Source: Coriobacteriales bacterium (GTDB lineage Bacteria > Actinomycetota > Coriobacteriia > Coriobacteriales > UBA8131). From it: a DNA stretch of 5,707 bases. The DNA lies in the NCBI GenBank assembly GCA_031282085.1, contig JAITEK010000104.1, positions 1 through 5,707 on the forward strand, read 5' to 3'. Numbering within the stretch: position 1 is the stretch's first letter; the number at the start of each line of letters is the position of its first letter. The notes under the pieces are model-generated. The model had not been told where the DNA came from, did no database searches, and worked only from the letters and a program-made list of their open reading frames with translations. The translations under genes were made by a program, and so were the position numbers. This document shows, one piece after another, positions 5,339-5,707 of this stretch.

Positions 5339-5548
5339 CTAGTGGTCGACGCCGATCATAACCGAGGTCGCCTTGATGATGGCGTAGGCCTCCTGCCCCA
5401 CTTCAAGACCGAGGTCTTCAACGGCGGCGTTCGAGATCGTGGCCGTGACGGTGTTGCCCGAGACGTCGAGGGTGACGATGCTTGAGACAGCGCCTTTCTC
5501 CACGTTGGTCACCGTTCCTTTGAGCTGGTTGCGCGCTGAGATCTTCAT
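5339..5548 (-). CDS. Molbindin: single TOBE/Mop-domain molybdate- or tungstate-binding protein
   Basis: The 69-residue protein is one Mop/TOBE domain. It begins MKISARNQLKGTV, has the VEKGAVSSIVTLDV stretch, and ends in KATSVMIGVD, all typical of molbindins and of the C-terminal domains of ModE and ModC. Molbindins assemble as hexamers that bind molybdate or tungstate between subunits and buffer or store the oxyanion in the cytoplasm. There is no DNA-binding or ATPase domain, so it is neither ModE nor ModC. The start at 5548 is preceded by AAAGGA at 5560-5555, 6 bases away; a longer frame from 5626 would add 26 residues unlike the family. It is the first gene of a two-gene unit with the methyltransferase, convergent with the molybdoenzyme operon. 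Family assignment is very sure. Confidence 0.93.
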   Translation of the reverse strand: MKISARNQLKGTVTNVEKGAVSSIVTLDVSGNTVTATISNAAVEDLGLEVGQEAYAIIKATSVMIGVDH

Positions 5549-5597
5549 GATGATTCCTTTCTGCCTGGTTCCTGGAGCTACCGATAATATTGCCTCA

Positions 5598-5626
5598 AGT
5601 GTAGGCCACCCGTGCAAGGAGCGCAA
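5598..5626 (-). promoter_or_regulatory. Candidate promoter of the molbindin-methyltransferase unit
   Basis: On the minus strand, TTGCGC (5626-5621) and TACACT (5603-5598, 4 of 6 to TATAAT) are separated by 17 bases, placing transcription start near 5590, about 40 bases before the molbindin ATG. TATTAT (5589-5584) is an alternative -10 without a good -35. I see no ModE-type operator. Confidence 0.4.
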
Positions 5627-5644
5627 CGGTGTGATTGCGTTAGA

Positions 5645-5688
5645 GCAGGATCAGACCGGGTTGCCCGGTACAGACCTGTCGTTTTTTT
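5645..5688 (+). terminator. Hairpin plus T7 tract, plus-strand terminator-like
   Basis: ACCGGG (5655-5660) and CCCGGT (5664-5669) form a perfect 6-bp stem with a TTG loop. CAGG (5646-5649) and CCTG (5675-5678) can extend it across a symmetric 5-base internal loop, with a possible G-T pair outside. Seven T residues (5682-5688) start 4 bases after the outer stem, the layout of a Rho-independent terminator reading rightward. No plus-strand gene is seen immediately upstream, so it may end a short transcript, act as an attenuator for a gene beyond the right edge, or be a DNA operator upstream of the molbindin promoter. Confidence 0.45.
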
Positions 5689-5707
5689 GTGCTACATCCG
5701 TCCTGGC

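Noticed and set aside
4661..5485. A 274-codon plus-strand open frame across the methyltransferase and molbindin genes
   Set aside because: It is antisense to two recognisable protein families, has no ribosome binding site or domain, and its product is rich in Arg and Gly as expected for a shadow frame in GC-rich DNA.
5549..5626. N-terminal extension of the molbindin to 5626
   Set aside because: The added 26 residues do not look like the family, overlap the candidate promoter, and the internal ATG has a well-placed AAAGGA.

Overview
The window looks like chromosomal DNA from a GC-rich (roughly 60 % by eye) anaerobically respiring bacterium. A Tat-exported molybdoenzyme operon beside a stand-alone molbindin gene is a combination I associate with the Actinomycetota class Coriobacteriia (Eggerthella/Adlercreutzia/Slackia-type gut or rumen bacteria). 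That placement is an inference from gene content; there is no rRNA or other phylogenetic marker here.

Layout. (1) Positions 1-225, minus strand: the first 75 codons of a secreted protein that runs off the left edge. (2) Positions 226-600: an intergenic region between divergent genes, with AT-richer DNA around 360-425, a candidate operator palindrome, a repeated TTGAG(G)TATTCA motif, a weak candidate promoter and a leader with several possible RNA helices. (3) Positions 601-4518, plus strand: a tight three-gene operon for a membrane-bound molybdenum (or tungsten) oxidoreductase. It encodes a four-cluster ferredoxin-type subunit with a C-terminal membrane anchor, a Tat-dependent molybdopterin catalytic subunit of the DMSO reductase superfamily, and a polytopic, histidine-bearing membrane protein resembling MsrQ/ferric-reductase-like heme proteins. 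(4) Positions 4476-4593: a REP-like palindrome running into the 3' end of the third gene, then a strong hairpin between converging genes. (5) Positions 5548-4604, minus strand: a two-gene unit of a 69-residue molbindin (TOBE/Mop domain) and a class I SAM-dependent methyltransferase, joined as TAGATG. (6) Positions 5549-5707: a candidate promoter for the molbindin gene and a hairpin plus T7 tract oriented as a plus-strand terminator.

How the genes probably work together (inference): electrons from the quinol pool would enter through the MsrQ-like membrane subunit, pass along the four [4Fe-4S] clusters of the anchored ferredoxin subunit, and reach the catalytic subunit on the outer face of the membrane; the reverse direction is also possible. 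The layout recalls formate dehydrogenase-N (FdnGHI) and DmsABC, but the membrane subunit is of neither usual type (FdnI-like cytochrome b or DmsC/NrfD). The substrate cannot be read from the sequence. The neighbouring molbindin points to local molybdate/tungstate handling; the methyltransferase substrate is unknown.
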